A DNA stretch of 64,000 bases from Piper betle. Lineage: Eukaryota; Streptophyta; Magnoliopsida; Piperales; Piperaceae. The notes under the pieces are model-generated. The model was given only the letters and a program-made list of their open reading frames with translations. It made no database searches and was not told where the DNA came from. Numbering within the stretch: position 1 is the stretch's first letter; every line of letters starts with the position of its first letter. The stretch lies in contig JAURVB010013271.1 in assembly GCA_033002965.1 (NCBI GenBank), forward strand, positions 1-64,000, read 5' to 3'. Shown piece after piece: positions 1 through 13,016 of this stretch. A program made the position numbers and the translations under genes.

Positions 1-450
1 TATCTAATAATGTTTGACATAATTGCTTGTGACATAATTGCTTTAATTTTGAGTAACACCTAGCCAGTTAGGCCCACAATATTATCATGAAAAATGGTGG
101 GTCGTTACAGCCAGTGCCTCACACACCACGGCCGTAGCTTTTTTATGGGGCAGCTATCACTGCACTACAGTGCAATGGAGGAATCGCTCTGCCTCACTTA
201 CCCCGGCCGTAGCCTTTTTATTGGGTGGCTATCACTACTCCAAAACAATGTCGATGCATTACAAAATTCACGTACATAACACGACCCAGTGTCGGACTGA
301 GTCAATTCATTGACCCCGGTTGCACTCGGTGCATGGTAGTCGAATCTGGGCTCAGGCCGACCTAGGCTACCAACAAGGAAAGTATGATGTTCTATCTATT
401 ATACGTACCTGATTTGTGATTACGTCTAACTGTGACCCGTGAACCGTAAT
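1..450. repeat. Unclassified sequence with a diverged direct repeat
   Basis: No gene is supported here. Two diverged copies of a roughly 75-bp unit lie near 112-165 and 187-240. Both contain the core CACGGCCGTAGC or CCCGGCCGTAGC followed by a T-rich stretch and GGCTATCACT. The short open frames over this stretch have no recognisable domain and are probably chance. It may be LTR debris, but I cannot assign a family. Confidence 0.35.
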
Positions 451-550
451 ACAGTGATGGGGAGGTTGCCTGGGACGGAGATGAGGGATGAAATACTCAC
501 ACAGTAATGGGGAGGTCGCCTGGGACGGAGATGAGGGATGAAATACTCCC
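451..550. repeat. Tandem duplication of a 50-bp unit
   Basis: Two adjacent 50-bp copies, 451-500 and 501-550, differ at only a few positions. Each carries GGGACGGAGATGAGGGATGA. The low divergence suggests a recent local duplication. No coding role is seen. Confidence 0.85.
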
Positions 551-584
551 TCCTCCTGCATATATATACACTTCAACCATTCCC

Positions 585-696
585 TCCATTAAATTCTCAT
601 ACCCCATCATCCATCGGTATTTCTTATGTTCAACGACCCCTTCATTAAATTCTCACACCCCATCATCCATTGGTATTTCCTAGGTTCAACGACCCC
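585..696. repeat. Tandem duplication of a 56-bp unit
   Basis: Two adjacent copies, about 585-640 and 641-696, each contain CATTAAATTCTCA, CCCCATCATCCAT and GTTCAACGACCCC. They lie just downstream of the 50-bp duplication, so two unrelated short duplications sit side by side. Confidence 0.8.
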
Positions 697-699
697 TTC

Positions 700-1500
700 T
701 CCTTTTATAAAGAATAAATGACGGCTAGGGTTTGTGGAAGCACCCTTTCACCATAATTCCTTTAACCGGGTAATTGGGTAATTAACACTGTTCACTTAAC
801 CTTTTCAGTCAACCTCTTAAATGGTATGGTTCACTTAAATGGTTAAATGGATAATTAATGTGTTCGACTCGACTGATTCAACTAAAATCGTCCGATTAGA
901 AATTACTTTTCAATTTAACCGGGTAATTCATACTTAACCAGCTAATGAAAATAAAATTTTCCGGGTCTTTACAAGTAACCCCCAGCCAATTAGGGCCAGT
1001 CGTTACATATACAATTCAATTTAGTTTTTCTTGTTGATTTAAGACTTTAATTCCCATGATTAGCAAACTTATTATCATTAAAGATTTAGGTAACAATTAG
1101 AAACAATCCCCATCATTGCTACAACCAGCGACGATCCTCCAACAGTGGTGAAAACAACCCAAAACACAAAACCGAAAGGATTAGAAATCACAACAGTTTT
1201 TTTAACGACTTCCATTTATCTATACATTTCAAAATATGCATGCATGAAAACTAAGAATAGGGAGATAGGAAGGATACCTAAACAAGGAGGAAGCCAGCTC
1301 CGGTAAGGAAGAAGAGAAGAAGATGAGAAGTAGGTGGCTAGAGTGAGGAAGACGCCCCAACAAGAAAATGACGGCTAGGGTATGGGAAAACACCCCAACA
1401 CTAGAATTTAACCAGGTAGACAATAAAATATAATAATAATATAATACTAATAATAATTCTCCAATGTTCGATCCTTCCCAGACAAAGTAAAATTTCTTTT
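700..1500 (-). repeat. Family C repeat fragment, unclassified
   Basis: The stretch around 1370-1510 (GACGGCTAGGGT, a TAATAATAATA run, then a CAATGTTCGATCC motif) is the reverse complement of 44150-44320, which makes this a dispersed repeat in opposite orientation. The same GACGGCTAGGGTTTGTGG motif also occurs near 720. It ends abruptly at decayed integrase sequence near 1504, which suggests insertion or recombination there. No coding capacity was recognised. Confidence 0.5.
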
Positions 1501-1503
1501 TTT

Positions 1504-2398
1504 ACAATCTTTACAAGATCTTTCTATTAAGAACTTGGGATGAAGACCAAGTTTAGTACAACCTATAATCCATAGACCATTGGTCAGTCTCAGAGGATGA
1601 TTTAGATCTTGGAGGACTTACTCTATCATGTGTGATGGACTTTGGTGGACTATGGGAGGACCATCTTCCCTTGGTGGAGTTTGTGTATATTAACTTTTAC
1701 CAAGCCAACATAGGGAGGCACTATGGCAAGACGTGTAGATCACTACAGTGTTGGCTAGAGGGTGGTGAGCCATTCATAGTAAGCCTAGATTTGCTTCAGG
1801 AGTGCCAAAGGACAGTTGAGTTAATCAAGTGGAGGCTTTTGGTAGCTCAAGATAGATAGAGGTCTACTGCAGATTGAACTTGTAAAGAAGTTAGTTTCTT
1901 CCCTGAGGATCGTGTTTTCTTGAATATCTGACCGACTAAAGGAGGTGTGCATTTTGGGAGGCGAGGCTAACTGAGTCCAAGGTATATTGGCCCGTTAGAG
2001 GTCTTGAGACTTGTTGGAGAGGTTACATACGAGCTTGCACTTCTACCCAATCTATCTGCAATGCACCCGATGTTCCATAAATCTATGCTAAAGAAGTACA
2101 AGCCCAACAGATCATGCCAACTTCACCACGAGGAGCTTGACATTTCACTTGACCTACCCTACAAGGAGGAAGCTACACTGATTCTCAACTAGTCTATGAA
2201 GACTCTCCTTAAGAAAGAAGTGTCTTGGTGAAGATACTTTGGTCGTCACAAGGTGTTGAGGATGCCACTTGGGAGAATGAGGACGAGATACGGCCCCCAG
2301 ACTCTTCCCAATGAAGGATGACGACTCGAAGTATATGTTGCATGTTGTAACGTGTTTCTGCAAGTGTAGCCTCTTAGGAAATTTTGGGATAAAATTTT
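1504..2398 (+). pseudogene. Decayed Ty3/gypsy (Tekay/Del-type) integrase with chromodomain
   Basis: This is the C-terminal part of a retrotransposon polyprotein. Readable pieces in order are: the integrase core around 1531-1620 (KFSTTYNP, then GQSQRM and ILEDLL); WEDHLPLVEFVY and CRSLQCW at 1650-1750; the post-core segment LIKWRLLVAQDR ending near 1857; GEVTYELALLPNLSAMHPMF and MLKKY at about 2010-2100; and a chromodomain-like VKILWSSQGVEDATWENEDE near 2229-2288. In this family GQSER normally carries the catalytic glutamate of the DDE triad. Here the codon is CAG (Gln), next to in-frame stops, so the enzyme is dead. The order integrase, chromodomain, polypurine tract, LTR identifies a chromovirus 3' end. 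Loss of everything upstream marks it as truncated at family C. Confidence 0.85.
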
Positions 2399-2413
2399 TC
2401 TAAGAGTGAGAGG
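2399..2413 (+). other. Polypurine tract of the chromovirus
   Basis: The purine-rich CTAAGAGTGAGAGG lies directly before the TGTAAAACCC LTR start. It follows the decayed end of the open reading frame, as expected for the plus-strand primer of a Ty3/gypsy element. Confidence 0.75.
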
Positions 2414-2414
2414 T

Positions 2415-2792
2415 TGTAAAACCCAGGCCGTCCACCCAACCATTTTACGATAGGTTCGGTTGTTACCTAAATCAGGTTAGTAGGGTCCAGCCCTTCTTGT
2501 CGTGGTTCGTGTATGGTATAGTGTAAGTTTGCTCGGCCTTAGCATCCTTTAGCACTTGGTATGCCTGTTTGGATGTTGCACTCCCGATTTTTTCATGTTT
2601 TGTTCAGTTAATTCGTATATAATTAGATGCCAAGACCATGTCCCTCGCTTGTCTTTTGTGTGTTTGCCATGTTTTTTATAACCCTTTCGGACCTCCTAAC
2701 CCCTCTTTGGAACTTGCAATGCAATTCCCAAGGTGGGCATGATCGCGTTGGGGAAAAGACCATAGGTTTTTGGGTTTTTGGCTAACCCAACT
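2415..2792 (+). repeat. 3' LTR of the chromovirus, left part
   Basis: It starts with TGTAAAACCC immediately after the polypurine tract and is cut at 2792 by solo LTR A1. The interrupted LTR should resume at 5720, but its true right end could not be located. The start resembles family B LTRs, while the following sequence differs, so it is probably a related subfamily. Confidence 0.7.
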
Positions 2793-5719
2793 TGTAACAC
2801 CCCGTTTCGGCTCACCCGTGAACCTACCCGGAAATGTCACCGGCGACCGAACCGTTCGCTAATCTACTAGATTCGGTTAAGCCGACCCGGATCTACTCTC
2901 AGCGTCTCAAGATGGAGATGCAAATATGAAATGCATGAATGGGAATAATTGGATTCTAACGCGGTCCTACATGCATGCTATGATGTGTAAGCAAAGACAA
3001 GACAAAACAATAAATGAGAAACCAAAAGAAAATATATACTACTACGAAAAAACGGACAAAGTTTCCCCTAAAAGTGCAACAGGGGCCAACCTGTCCACAA
3101 CAAGGGTTTATAAGTATTTTATCAAAATACGATAAAACATAACAATCTACCATGGCATTCAATCACTATCTCATTCATTTTCACCTAAGCCGAGTCTAAA
3201 CTCCAAGGCTCCCTGCTCATTCACATCTATCCGTTCATTTCATAACAGGCAATTTATCAAGACAAAAACATTCTAATAATCATTCACACAACATTAAACA
3301 ACCATCATTATACATTACACGCGCCAGGTACATGTGTGCACGGTTCCATGCTGCTCCTCCGCAGTCCCGACAGCTTTCATCCCTCGCATTTCTCACCTAC
3401 ATATATATAGAAAAACCGTCAATAATGAGCGTTACCAGCCCGGAAAATAACTAATATCAATCTGGCACAGGAGAGCAAACTCTCCTGTTGAATCAAAACC
3501 ATATACTTCTTCAAGAACTCTCATCAGGGCACATACGGGAGCCGTCGCTATCGGGCCGTCACCCTCGAGTCGACAACGTCCCCCTTTCTTTCTCATTCTC
3601 ATACCTTGGCCATTTCTCTATTGCTTCTCGCATCAAATCTCATTCCTTACCGCCCTCTGCACCTTCCATATTACTCCTGTCCTTGAGCACAAAGGCCGAG
3701 CACTCTCAGGCAGTCGCCTTCAGTACCCTTTGAACCACAAGTCTAGACATGCACTGCATTGCAGTACCCGTAAACCTCCACACTTCTCCGAGTTTGAGGA
3801 ACTCAAAGGTGGAGTTGTCTGGATCCTTCGGGAACGAAGTGGGTTCTCCCCAGCTCCAGAGCCTGCTCTTCCGAGCACACGCCCTATCTGAAGGCGTGGC
3901 CGTTAGTAACCCTCATTCCATCTCTCACCCAAAATGCGAAAACTATATATATATAGGCCTGGGTTGGGATTTATACAATTGGCCCGAAGGCATCGTGAGC
4001 TGGATCTGAAGTTCGAAAACAAACTCGAGGGATCCCATCCTCGAGGGTTATTAATACAAAAAAGAACCGTTGGCTAAATGGCCCAAGTTAAGTGGGATCC
4101 GATAAAATGCCACTTAACTCTTCCTGCATATGATAAATCAAATACACAATAGAATAGCATAAAAACAGAGAACGAGTCCTAAACGGACCTGGTAGAAGCT
4201 CCAAACGGGTCCACGCAACTAGGTGGCGAGCTCCTACACCGTACCTACACAATCAAGTTAAAAACTAACGCCCGCATGATGAATCACACATCTATAGCAT
4301 GCACACACAATCAACACAATCACGCATCAATCAACATACATCAACCTATATCAATTCTAGCAAGTCTACTTAGGCTAGTTTGCATTAGATCATGATCATT
4401 ACCTAGTTACCCTAATTGGTTTCTTAGCCTCCATTTTTAACACCACTCAATCAAACAAATTTCATATTTTATCCTTAATCAAATCTACATTTATATATAT
4501 TATTATAACACACAATTCACCAATCCTAGCATGCAATTCTAATAATCAATACTTTCAAATAATTAAGTTAAAATAAATTATACCTCGCATCGTCGAAAAT
4601 CGGCGACGACTAGGGTTTCCGTTTCGTGACTCGAAACTCGAATTCGGCACGTAGCGGCGTCCAAAGTCCGATCAAATTGGACCGGGTTCGTTCGGCGGAT
4701 GATCCGGCGAATTTCCCATGAATCCAATTTTTCGGCAGTTTCGGCGGTTTTCCAACGAGTGTCGGCAGTTTTCCGGCGGATTCTAGCGATTTCCGGCGAT
4801 GATTCAGGACGGGGCAATCAGGGGGTCTATCGGCACCAGCTCGACAAGCTTGGTCCAATGGTGGTGTCAAACAAAGCAGCAGAGGCGGCGATGGCTGTCG
4901 GCGGCGGCATCGAAAGTGGGTGGCGGCGGCAGTGTGCTCCGATCGGGCTGCGGCCAGCCTTGATGGCGGTCGGGATGATGGGGGAAACGACGACGGCGAG
5001 GGGGTGGTCGTCGAGGTCACAGCCACGGCGGTGTGGCCTGGACGGTGGCAAATCGACGAGGGAGGGCGTCGCGGCTTGTGGGGCGATTCCGATGTCATGG
5101 CGGCGAGACGGTGGCCGTGGTGGGTTGTGGCGGCACGGCGACTGCACGGTAGGGTGGGGCGGCGTTGATTGGCTGCAGCACGGTGTCGACAGTGGCGGCG
5201 GCGGCGATGACACAAGGCAGCGGTGATAGGGTTTGGGTGAGGAAGTGTCGGGAGGAAGAAGAAATAATCCGGTGGTAATTTCGTAAATAAGTAATGGCTC
5301 GATTCTGATTCGAGTTAAAAGAATAACTAGTTCGTAATAAATTCTAAAAAATCTAGAAAAATAGGGAAAAATCCCATAAAATAAAACAAACACAACAACA
5401 TCCAAATGGCATGCTCTATAACTAATAACCCACCCGAATATAATCCAACGCGTCCTAACGCATTATTCAGCCTAAAACTATTTTACAATCAAATAAAAAT
5501 AACAATCAATACTGTATACCTCCATATACTTGATAACCCATTTTTCATCATCTTTTAGACGTTATCATCATACACTTGAGCAGACATGACCCTCATCGCT
5601 CCTAACTCACAGCTAGCCTCAACTCAGCTCGCGGTCAATGAAGTTGACTCGACTCAAACCGACAGTTGAACCGACTGGTTCACTCCCGTAAAACTCTGAC
5701 TCGAGTCACGGGTTTTACA
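2793..5719 (-). mobile_element. Solo LTR A1 (family A, about 2.9 kb)
   Basis: The plus strand begins TGTAACACCCCGTTTCGG and ends GGGTTTTACA. Flanks are CAACT and CAACC, a 5-bp target duplication with one mismatch. Orientation is minus, judged from family B, where a shared hairpin motif (here near 3410-3460) lies near the 3' end of the LTR. About 4590-5230 is a GC-rich, CpG-rich core with a GGCGG-type minisatellite near 4720-4800. Open frames of 175-200 codons in several frames there are low-complexity and follow base composition, so I do not call genes. No primer site or polypurine tract flanks it, as expected for a solo LTR. Confidence 0.85.
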
Positions 5720-6872
5720 CAACCCATATCTCTTTATCTAATCTAACTATACCTCTTTAGGTATAGCATCCATACCCATGACATTACCAAGCCAACTCTT
5801 ACCTCTTTACGTACATCACCCATACCTATGACATCCCTAAGCCAACCACTTTTTTCTATAAAACCCATCCCTTCCTTCACCTTTTTACCATTTCTCCTTC
5901 CCTCCTCACCTTCAACAACTTTATTGTCCTCTCCTTTACTTACTTCTTTCTCCTTGGAGCTTCAATCACCCTCCTCCACGTTTTTGGCCTCCTAGGGTGG
6001 TAGGCTTTGAGGCTAGATGCCTCGAAGGACCTCCCCTTGGTCTGCCCTCATCAGTTTCATGTTTGTGCTACCTCTACTATTCATTTTTTGATGTTTATTG
6101 CTTGATGTTCTATATTTTTTTACTTTTATCATGTATATCTACGTGTTTGGAGCATTTTCAGTACTCATGTATCTTATTTGGCCATGTAAATAAATAGATA
6201 TATTTTTTATAATGCACGTAGGGTACTAATCCACACTGTTTCAGTATAAAAATCATATCCTGGCATTCTTATGTTATATATGCAAGATTCTTATTTTGTT
6301 CCACTCATAACATGTATAACTTCAACTATTGTGTTAGGTGTTTTACTTCCCACGAGCTAGAATGTTCATGTGTGAAGGAAAAATTAAAAAAGGTGGCAAC
6401 TTTCACCATTACCATGACCTAAGCTCTTTGTAGAATGTTTACTCTCTAACCTTGTCATATCAATTGGTGAACAGCATGCCAGTTTGTCATGGTGATGTTA
6501 AGATTTCATTGTAAAGTTTTAAGCCTAATATAACCAGTAAATAATCATGAACACCACCCCTAACTATGCCTTATGTATCCTATGCTGTTTGTAGTTGTGA
6601 GCATGATCTGTGATTGTGTTATATGTTATGTAAAACCTATGATTCTAATGTTTTATAATCTAAACCGGTCAGTTTGAATATTATTTTCAGTCGGGTTAAG
6701 TTTTAATTATGAGACGACCATTCGTGGGACGACGATTCATTTTTCTCACTAACCATTCATTTTTCTCCCTAACCACTCATTTTCTTCCCTCTAACATCTA
6801 TATATTCCACACTTCTGACACTGTCATCATTCAGCCACCACCATCTTTCTCACCCAACTTCCTTCTTCTTGA
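5720..6872 (+). repeat. Probable continuation of the chromovirus 3' LTR, then unclassified DNA
   Basis: It resumes after the A1 target site. It is rich in CATACC/CATGACAT direct repeats near 5760-5850 and contains T-rich stretches, and a possible TATA-like CTATAAAACCC sits near 5856. No gene is recognised. I cannot place the LTR end; it may lie in 6200-6870. Confidence 0.4.
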
Positions 6873-9800
6873 GTCAGTTTTGACTTTGGACGGTCTCTAT
6901 ATGTATATTGCATATATCCATAGGTGAGTCCCACTAGGACACAAGTTGTCCGACATCTAGATCTTGCCACATGGCAAGATCTGGGCCACACACTCAATTC
7001 TGGCATCACCCATCGATTTACATTTTGAGACAACCCACTATGAGCACCACGGCCGTGATTGTAACACCTATTTCGGCTCACTCGAGAACCGACCCAAAAA
7101 TGTCACTGGCAACCGAACTGTTTGTTAGTCTACTGGGTTCGGTTAAGCCGACCCAGATCTACCCTTGGCGTCTTAAGATGGAGATGTAAACATGAATTGC
7201 ATGAATGAAATGCTTGGGTTCTAACGTGGTCCTACATGCAATCTATGATGTGCAAGCAAAAACAAGACAATGCAACAAACCAGAAATTCAAATAAAAATT
7301 CATAATTTTTTACGGAAAAGGGACAAAATTTCCCCTTAAAGTGCAATAAGGGCCAACCTATCCACAACAAGGGTATATAAATATTTTATCAAAATAATAT
7401 AAAATATTATAATCTATCATGGCATTCAGTCATTATCTCTTTCGTTTCAGCTAAGCCGAATCTGAACTCCAAAACTCACTACTTATTCACATTTATCTAT
7501 TCGTCTCATAAGAAGCAATTTATCAAGACAAAACATCATAACTATCATTCACACAGCATTAACACACCATCATTATATATTACACGCAGCAGGTACATGT
7601 GTGTGTGGTTTTGTGTTGCTCCTCCGTAGTCCCAACAGCTTTCATCCCTTGCATTTCTCACGTACATATATATAGCAAAACCGTCAGTTTTGAGTGTCAC
7701 CAGCCTGGAAAACTAATATCAATCTGGAATAGGAGAGCAAGCCCTCCTATTGAATGAAAACCATATACTTCCTCAAAAACTCTCATTAGGGCATATATGG
7801 GAGCCATCGCTCTCGGGTCGACAGCGTCCCCCTTTCTTTCTCATTCTCATACCTTGGCCATTTCTCTATCACTTCTCGCATCAAATCTCTTTTTTCCCTC
7901 TACATCCTCCATATTACTCTTGGCCTTAAGCACGAAGGCCGAGCACTCTCAATCAGTTACCTTTAGTACCTTTTGAACCACAAGTCCAGACATGTGTTGT
8001 ACTTAATAGTACCTATAAACCTCCACGTTCTCCGGGTGTGAGGAACTAAAATGTGAAGTTATCAGGATCCTGTAGGAATGGAGTGGATGCTCGCGTGTTC
8101 CATACCCGTTGTTGACTAACACATGCCCACTCGCGTAGCATGGTCATTGAATTTCCCTCATTCCATTTCTCATTAAACACTCAATTTATACAATAGGCCT
8201 GAAGGCAACTTGTGGTAGATCTCAATTTCGAAAACTGACTCGAGGGATCTCAGCCTTGAGGGTTATTAATCTAGAAAATTTTTGGCTAAATGGCCCAAGT
8301 TAAGTGGGATCCGATAAAATGCCACTTAACTCATCCTGCACATGATAAATCAAATACACCATAGAATAGCATAAAACAGAGAACGAGTCCTAAACGGACC
8401 TAATAGAAGCTCCAATCAAGTCCTCGCGCTTAGGCAGTGAGCTACTACTCGATACCTACACATCAAAACTAAATATTAACACCGGCTCATGATGCAGTCA
8501 TACATCCTATATCACACATACATCCATCACGCATCAATCACAGTCACATCAACCTATGTCAATTCTAGCAAGTCTACTTAGGCTAGTTTGTATTAGATCA
8601 TGTTTATTACTTAGTTACCCTAATTAGTTTCTTCGCCTCGATTTTTTTAACACCACTCAATTCAAACAAATTTCATATTTTATTCTTAATCAAATCTACA
8701 TTTATATATATAATTAAAACACACACAATTCACAAATCCTGGCGTGCAATTCTAATAATCAGTACTTTTAAATAATTAAATTAAACTAATTTATACCTCG
8801 CACAGTTCATGGCTTGAATTTGGCATCCTTTGGCATCCGAAGTTCGATAGGGATCGATCGGAGGGATTCACCAGAAGATCTAGTAATTTCTAACGAATTT
8901 CGATGAATCCAAATTTTTTGGCGACTTCCAACGATTTTCCGGTGACTATTTCTGTGGGGCAATTAGGAGTAAGGGTTAGCATTGCCTTGGAGAGCTCATC
9001 CAATGGTGGTGACGGCAAGGGCAACCGCGGCGGCGATGATCGCCAGTAGCGGCGTCGAGTTCAGTCGGGGCGGTCGATCGCTCCGATCAGGCCTACGGCT
9101 GGCTTCCACAGTGGCGCTAGGTAAGGGGGAAATGTCGGGAGGTCAAGGGGTTAGTCGTTGTGGTCACTGCAGCTGCGGCGCGGCCTGGAAGGTGGCGAAT
9201 TGACAAGGGGAGCGTCGAGGCTTGTGGGGCGATTCCGGCATCGGACACAAGACGGTGGCCTGGGTTGGTCAGGGCAGCACAGTGACGGCACGGAAATGTG
9301 GGGCGGCATCGATCGGCGATAGTGCGTCATCAGCGGCGGTGGCTACAACCTCAAGGGCGGCAGCGGCTAGGGTTTGGGGTGGTGATGAGGAGAAGTGTCG
9401 AGGAAGGAGATAAAATACTCGGGTGGCAAACTCATAAATAAGTATGGACTCAATTCCTACTCAAGTCAAAATAGTAACTAGTTCATAATCAATCTTAAAA
9501 AAAACTATAAAAATATGATAAAATCACATAAAATAAAGCAAACACCACAACATCCATATGATATGCTCTATAACTAATAACCCACCCGAATATGATCTAA
9601 CGCGTCCTAATGCATTATTCGGCCTAAACTATTTGTACGATCAAATATATAAAAGAAAATACTGCATACTTTTATATATTCTGATAACTCGTTTCTCACC
9701 ATCTTTTCAATGTTATCATTATATATTCAAGTACACCTGACTATGAACGCTCATAACTCACGGCTGGCCTTGACTCAGCATGCGGTTCATGAAACTGACT

Positions 9801-11988
9801 CGACTCGAACAGACGGATGAACCAACTAGTTCGCTATAATAAAACTCTAACTCAAGTCATAGGTTTTACAGCGATTGCCACCGGTGACGTCACCGCACCC
9901 GACAGCGATACCACCCTCTTTCTGACCATTTTTCGGCTAGTCAGTGGCTAGACTCCTCCGATCAACCCCACCAGCACCTCTGCCATGACGCACCCTGTCG
10001 ATCTCGACCGATGGAGACCCCAGCCGCTCCACCGTCTGTTTTTGGCGACGAGCACCACCACCCTCCATCCGATGCATTTACCCTATTCGTGTTTGCTTGT
10101 CTGTGACCACGTCCACCTACCCGCGTTCCCACTAGCCCACTAGCTGGTGCCCGAGTCCATGTCCATTAGTTCAATTCAAGTCCGCCCAGCCAACCCAGCC
10201 CATTTTCAATTAACCCAAACCAGGTTGGTTATGCCCATTCGGTTTGGTCTAGTTCAGCTTTGCTCAGTTCGGTTCAACTCGTCTTCAAACCGTTATCGTC
10301 CATTTAGCTCATTTTTCAGAGAACCTCTATGTTAGTTGTAGTGCATATTCACATGATTTAGCAGGATTGGATGTTATGATTTTATTTATTTATTTATTTA
10401 TTTATTCATTATTATTTATTTATTTTATTTATCTGTTTATCATATACAATGAATGTTTACATGATTATTTGTTGTTATTAATATTATATTTACTTATGAA
10501 TATTAGTCTTATTATGTTTACTAAATTGTATATATTTATTTATTTATTTGTTATGTGTTTGTTATTATTTATTTGTATTTAATTATCTATTCTTGTGTTG
10601 TATGACTATGATATTATTAATATTCATGATTAATGAGCATTAACTATTTGTTTGTTTATTTATTTATTAAATTTTTATATGTATATATTTATTTATTTAT
10701 TTATATATTTACTAGCCCGAGTATATATGATATTTAATCGTGTTAAACAATTTATTTATATAGTATAATTATTTTAATTCTTTTATTATTAGAGTATTAT
10801 TTATGATCATGTATTTATTATTTATCTAAATATCTATGAGTGGATTCCTTGATTATTTATTTATTATTTATTATTATTATGTCTTGATTTATGTGCCAAA
10901 TGTTTAGTTGTAGCTTCATTAGCACGGTTTTCTTTATTAAGATGTATTGATGATATGAGAACACACCACAAGCTTGCATCATATAAGGATGTTAGTATTT
11001 TCCTTAGTAGTAAGTTCCGATGTAGGTTTCGGAGTCCGAGCTCACCGTAGATGTGCTGATAAGCTTAGAGCTTGGACCACATGTCAGTAGGACTCTCCCT
11101 CACTGCAGACTCCTTACATGACGAGTTTAATCGAGTTTTATACATAGGGCGGCATTGGCCATGTTTTATCAGATCCTTTCGATGTCGAACCATTTAGTTG
11201 TGTTTTCTACATATGTTTAATAAAACTACATGGATGAGATCCCTTGTTGGTTTTCGAACTGATGCTCCAGAAATTTATGATACAAGCCACTTCCCTAAGC
11301 CTATTATATAAGTACGTATATTTTTAAGGATTTCACGAATAAGAGAATGAGTGGTAAGGAGATATATGTGGACCGCACTTGTACTCCTTCAAACCCGAAG
11401 GTAGTGTAGTGTATGAGGGTACTACGTAACGCAATATGTTTTCAAAATTTGTGGCACTAACTTAATTGTTCCTTTTGCCACTCGAGTACCATGGCGGGTG
11501 TAATATGGGAGGATGTGAGGGTGTTAGCATTCTATGTATGAATATGATTATGAGTTGTGCATGCAAGCTGACACTTGTTTATGTATGTTTGCTTACCAGC
11601 CAATGTGAGGCAATTCTAAAGTTTTGTAAGTTTATGGGCGTTAGCATTTGCTAGTTTGTACTAGTTATTTTTCGGACCAATAACATTCGTTACTGACATT
11701 TTTCTTATTGTATATGTAGGTCTTAAAATCTTGAGTCGACTTTGTTGGGAGGACAGATAAACGCTACACACACTTGAACTCATCAGAATTATTTCTTTCT
11801 TAGTTTTATTTATATTTGATGTGTTTTAATGTATATTTGACAATGTCTTCCATTCTCCTGACACCAAGCGGGTTGTTTCAATCTATTTTATCGATCGAGT
11901 CTTACCGACCAACAATTTTAAACATGACTCGACTCAATCATAACATTTCTGATTTGATTCTTAGCTAAACTGAAATCGGGTTGTTACA
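6873..11988 (+). mobile_element. Family B LTR (B0), split by solo LTR A2
   Basis: The left part (6873-7059) starts at GAGTCAGTTTTGACTTTGG, which corresponds to a position about 430 bp into the B1 3' LTR near 19687, so the first part of the LTR is missing. The right part (9871-11988) continues the same LTR and ends in GGGTTGTTACA. It includes TTTA-rich microsatellites at about 10378-10430 and 10650-10710 and the shared hairpin motif near 11680-11700. The bases after the end (TTGGCATG) resemble a mutated start of the TTGGTATCAGAGC primer site, so a little internal sequence may remain. Confidence 0.7.
7060..9870 (-). mobile_element. Solo LTR A2 (family A), nested in a B LTR
   Basis: Starts TGTAACACCTATTTCGGCTC and ends AGGTTTTACA. 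Flanks are GTGAT and GCGAT, a 5-bp duplication with a single C/T difference of the kind cytosine deamination produces. The joined flanks restore a B-LTR phrase also seen reversed near 22965-23005, which supports the insertion call. Its GC-rich core (about 8800-9400) is less GC-rich than in A1 and A3 and has many transitions, suggesting this is the older copy. Its open frames are not supported as genes. Confidence 0.85.
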
Positions 11989-12519
11989 GTTGGCATGTTA
12001 ATTAATTCCATGTATATAAACAACTCATGATTCTACATGCTGATTTAGAGGAATGTCATTCATACCATGTCATGCATCTCATCGTAAATAGGATTTGAGT
12101 AGTGTGTTTTATTCTTGGATGCATTGAGTTGAGCTTGCTAAGTTAAGATGAAGAGCTTTACTCATTAAGTCTCTTAGGACTCCTCCGGCGTATTCTACTA
12201 CTTTGCTTTATCATTGTTTTATTTTATGATTGAGGACGAAATTGCTAGCATTTTATTGGATTCCATTAATTTTGGGACATATAGATGACTTTTTGTAGTT
12301 TAACAAAAGTTTAAGGATGAGATCCCTTATGTGTTTTTGAAAATCATGAGATCCCATCAAAGTCGCTTCAATGCAATTTATATATTACATACCTAGGCTA
12401 TATATTTATACATATTAAGTGTGTTTTGGTTCTCATGCATAAGAGATGAGATATATTCATGATGCCTACACACATACTCCCACCACCCTGGGTAGTGTAG
12501 GGATAGAGGGTATCATGTT
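11989..12519 (+). repeat. Unclassified stretch ending in a B-like LTR fragment
   Basis: The part from about 12300 to 12515 (GGATGAGATCCCTT, AAGAGATGAGATATAT, GGTAGTGTAG) parallels 11227-11430 of the B LTR in the same orientation. It therefore looks like a diverged LTR fragment joined head-on to a minus-strand B fragment at 12520. Nothing coding is seen. Confidence 0.45.
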
Positions 12520-13016
12520 TGTAACACCCCAATTTCGGTTCACCTAAGAACTGCATCAGAAATATTACGATCGAGTCGAGTCATGTTTAAAGTTGTTGTT
12601 CGGTAAGACTTGATTGATATAATAGATCGAAACAACCTTCTTAGCGTCATGAGAATGGAAAACACCGTTAAATGTACGACAAAACACATCAAACATAAAT
12701 AAAAGTAAGAAAGTAAATAACTTCGTTGAACTCAAGTGTATGTAGCATTTATCTATCCTCCCACCAAGTCGACTCAAGATTGCAAGACCTATATATATTA
12801 TATAAAAAACGTCAATTACAAATTTTACTGGTCCGAAAAATAACTAATACAAGCTGGCAATTGGGTATACTATTACCCACAAAAACTTATGGAACTTCAA
12901 GATTACTTCACACTTGGCGGTAAGCAAACAAACTTAAGAAAGTGTCGGCTAGCATGCACGGCTCATAATTATATTTATACATATAACGCTTATACCCTCA
13001 CACCTTCCATATCACC
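12520..13016 (-). repeat. Family B LTR fragment, 3' end, minus strand
   Basis: It begins TGTAACACCCCAATTTCGG, the reverse complement of the B LTR terminus, and runs about 500 bp. It passes through the shared hairpin region near 12795-12840 before being cut by the start of B1 at 13017. B1 probably inserted into this older LTR. The matching right half was not found because the B1 3' LTR is itself truncated. Confidence 0.7.

Noticed and set aside
4578..5405. Overlapping open frames of up to about 200 codons on both strands
   Set aside because: They coincide with the GC-rich core of solo LTR A1, occur in many frames at once, and are low-complexity with no domain.
2415..11988. A single LTR running from 2415 to 11988 with A1 and A2 inserted
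   Set aside because: The remaining length would be about 3.8 kb, against about 2.7 kb for B LTRs, and the first 1.5 kb does not match B. Two different LTRs are more likely.
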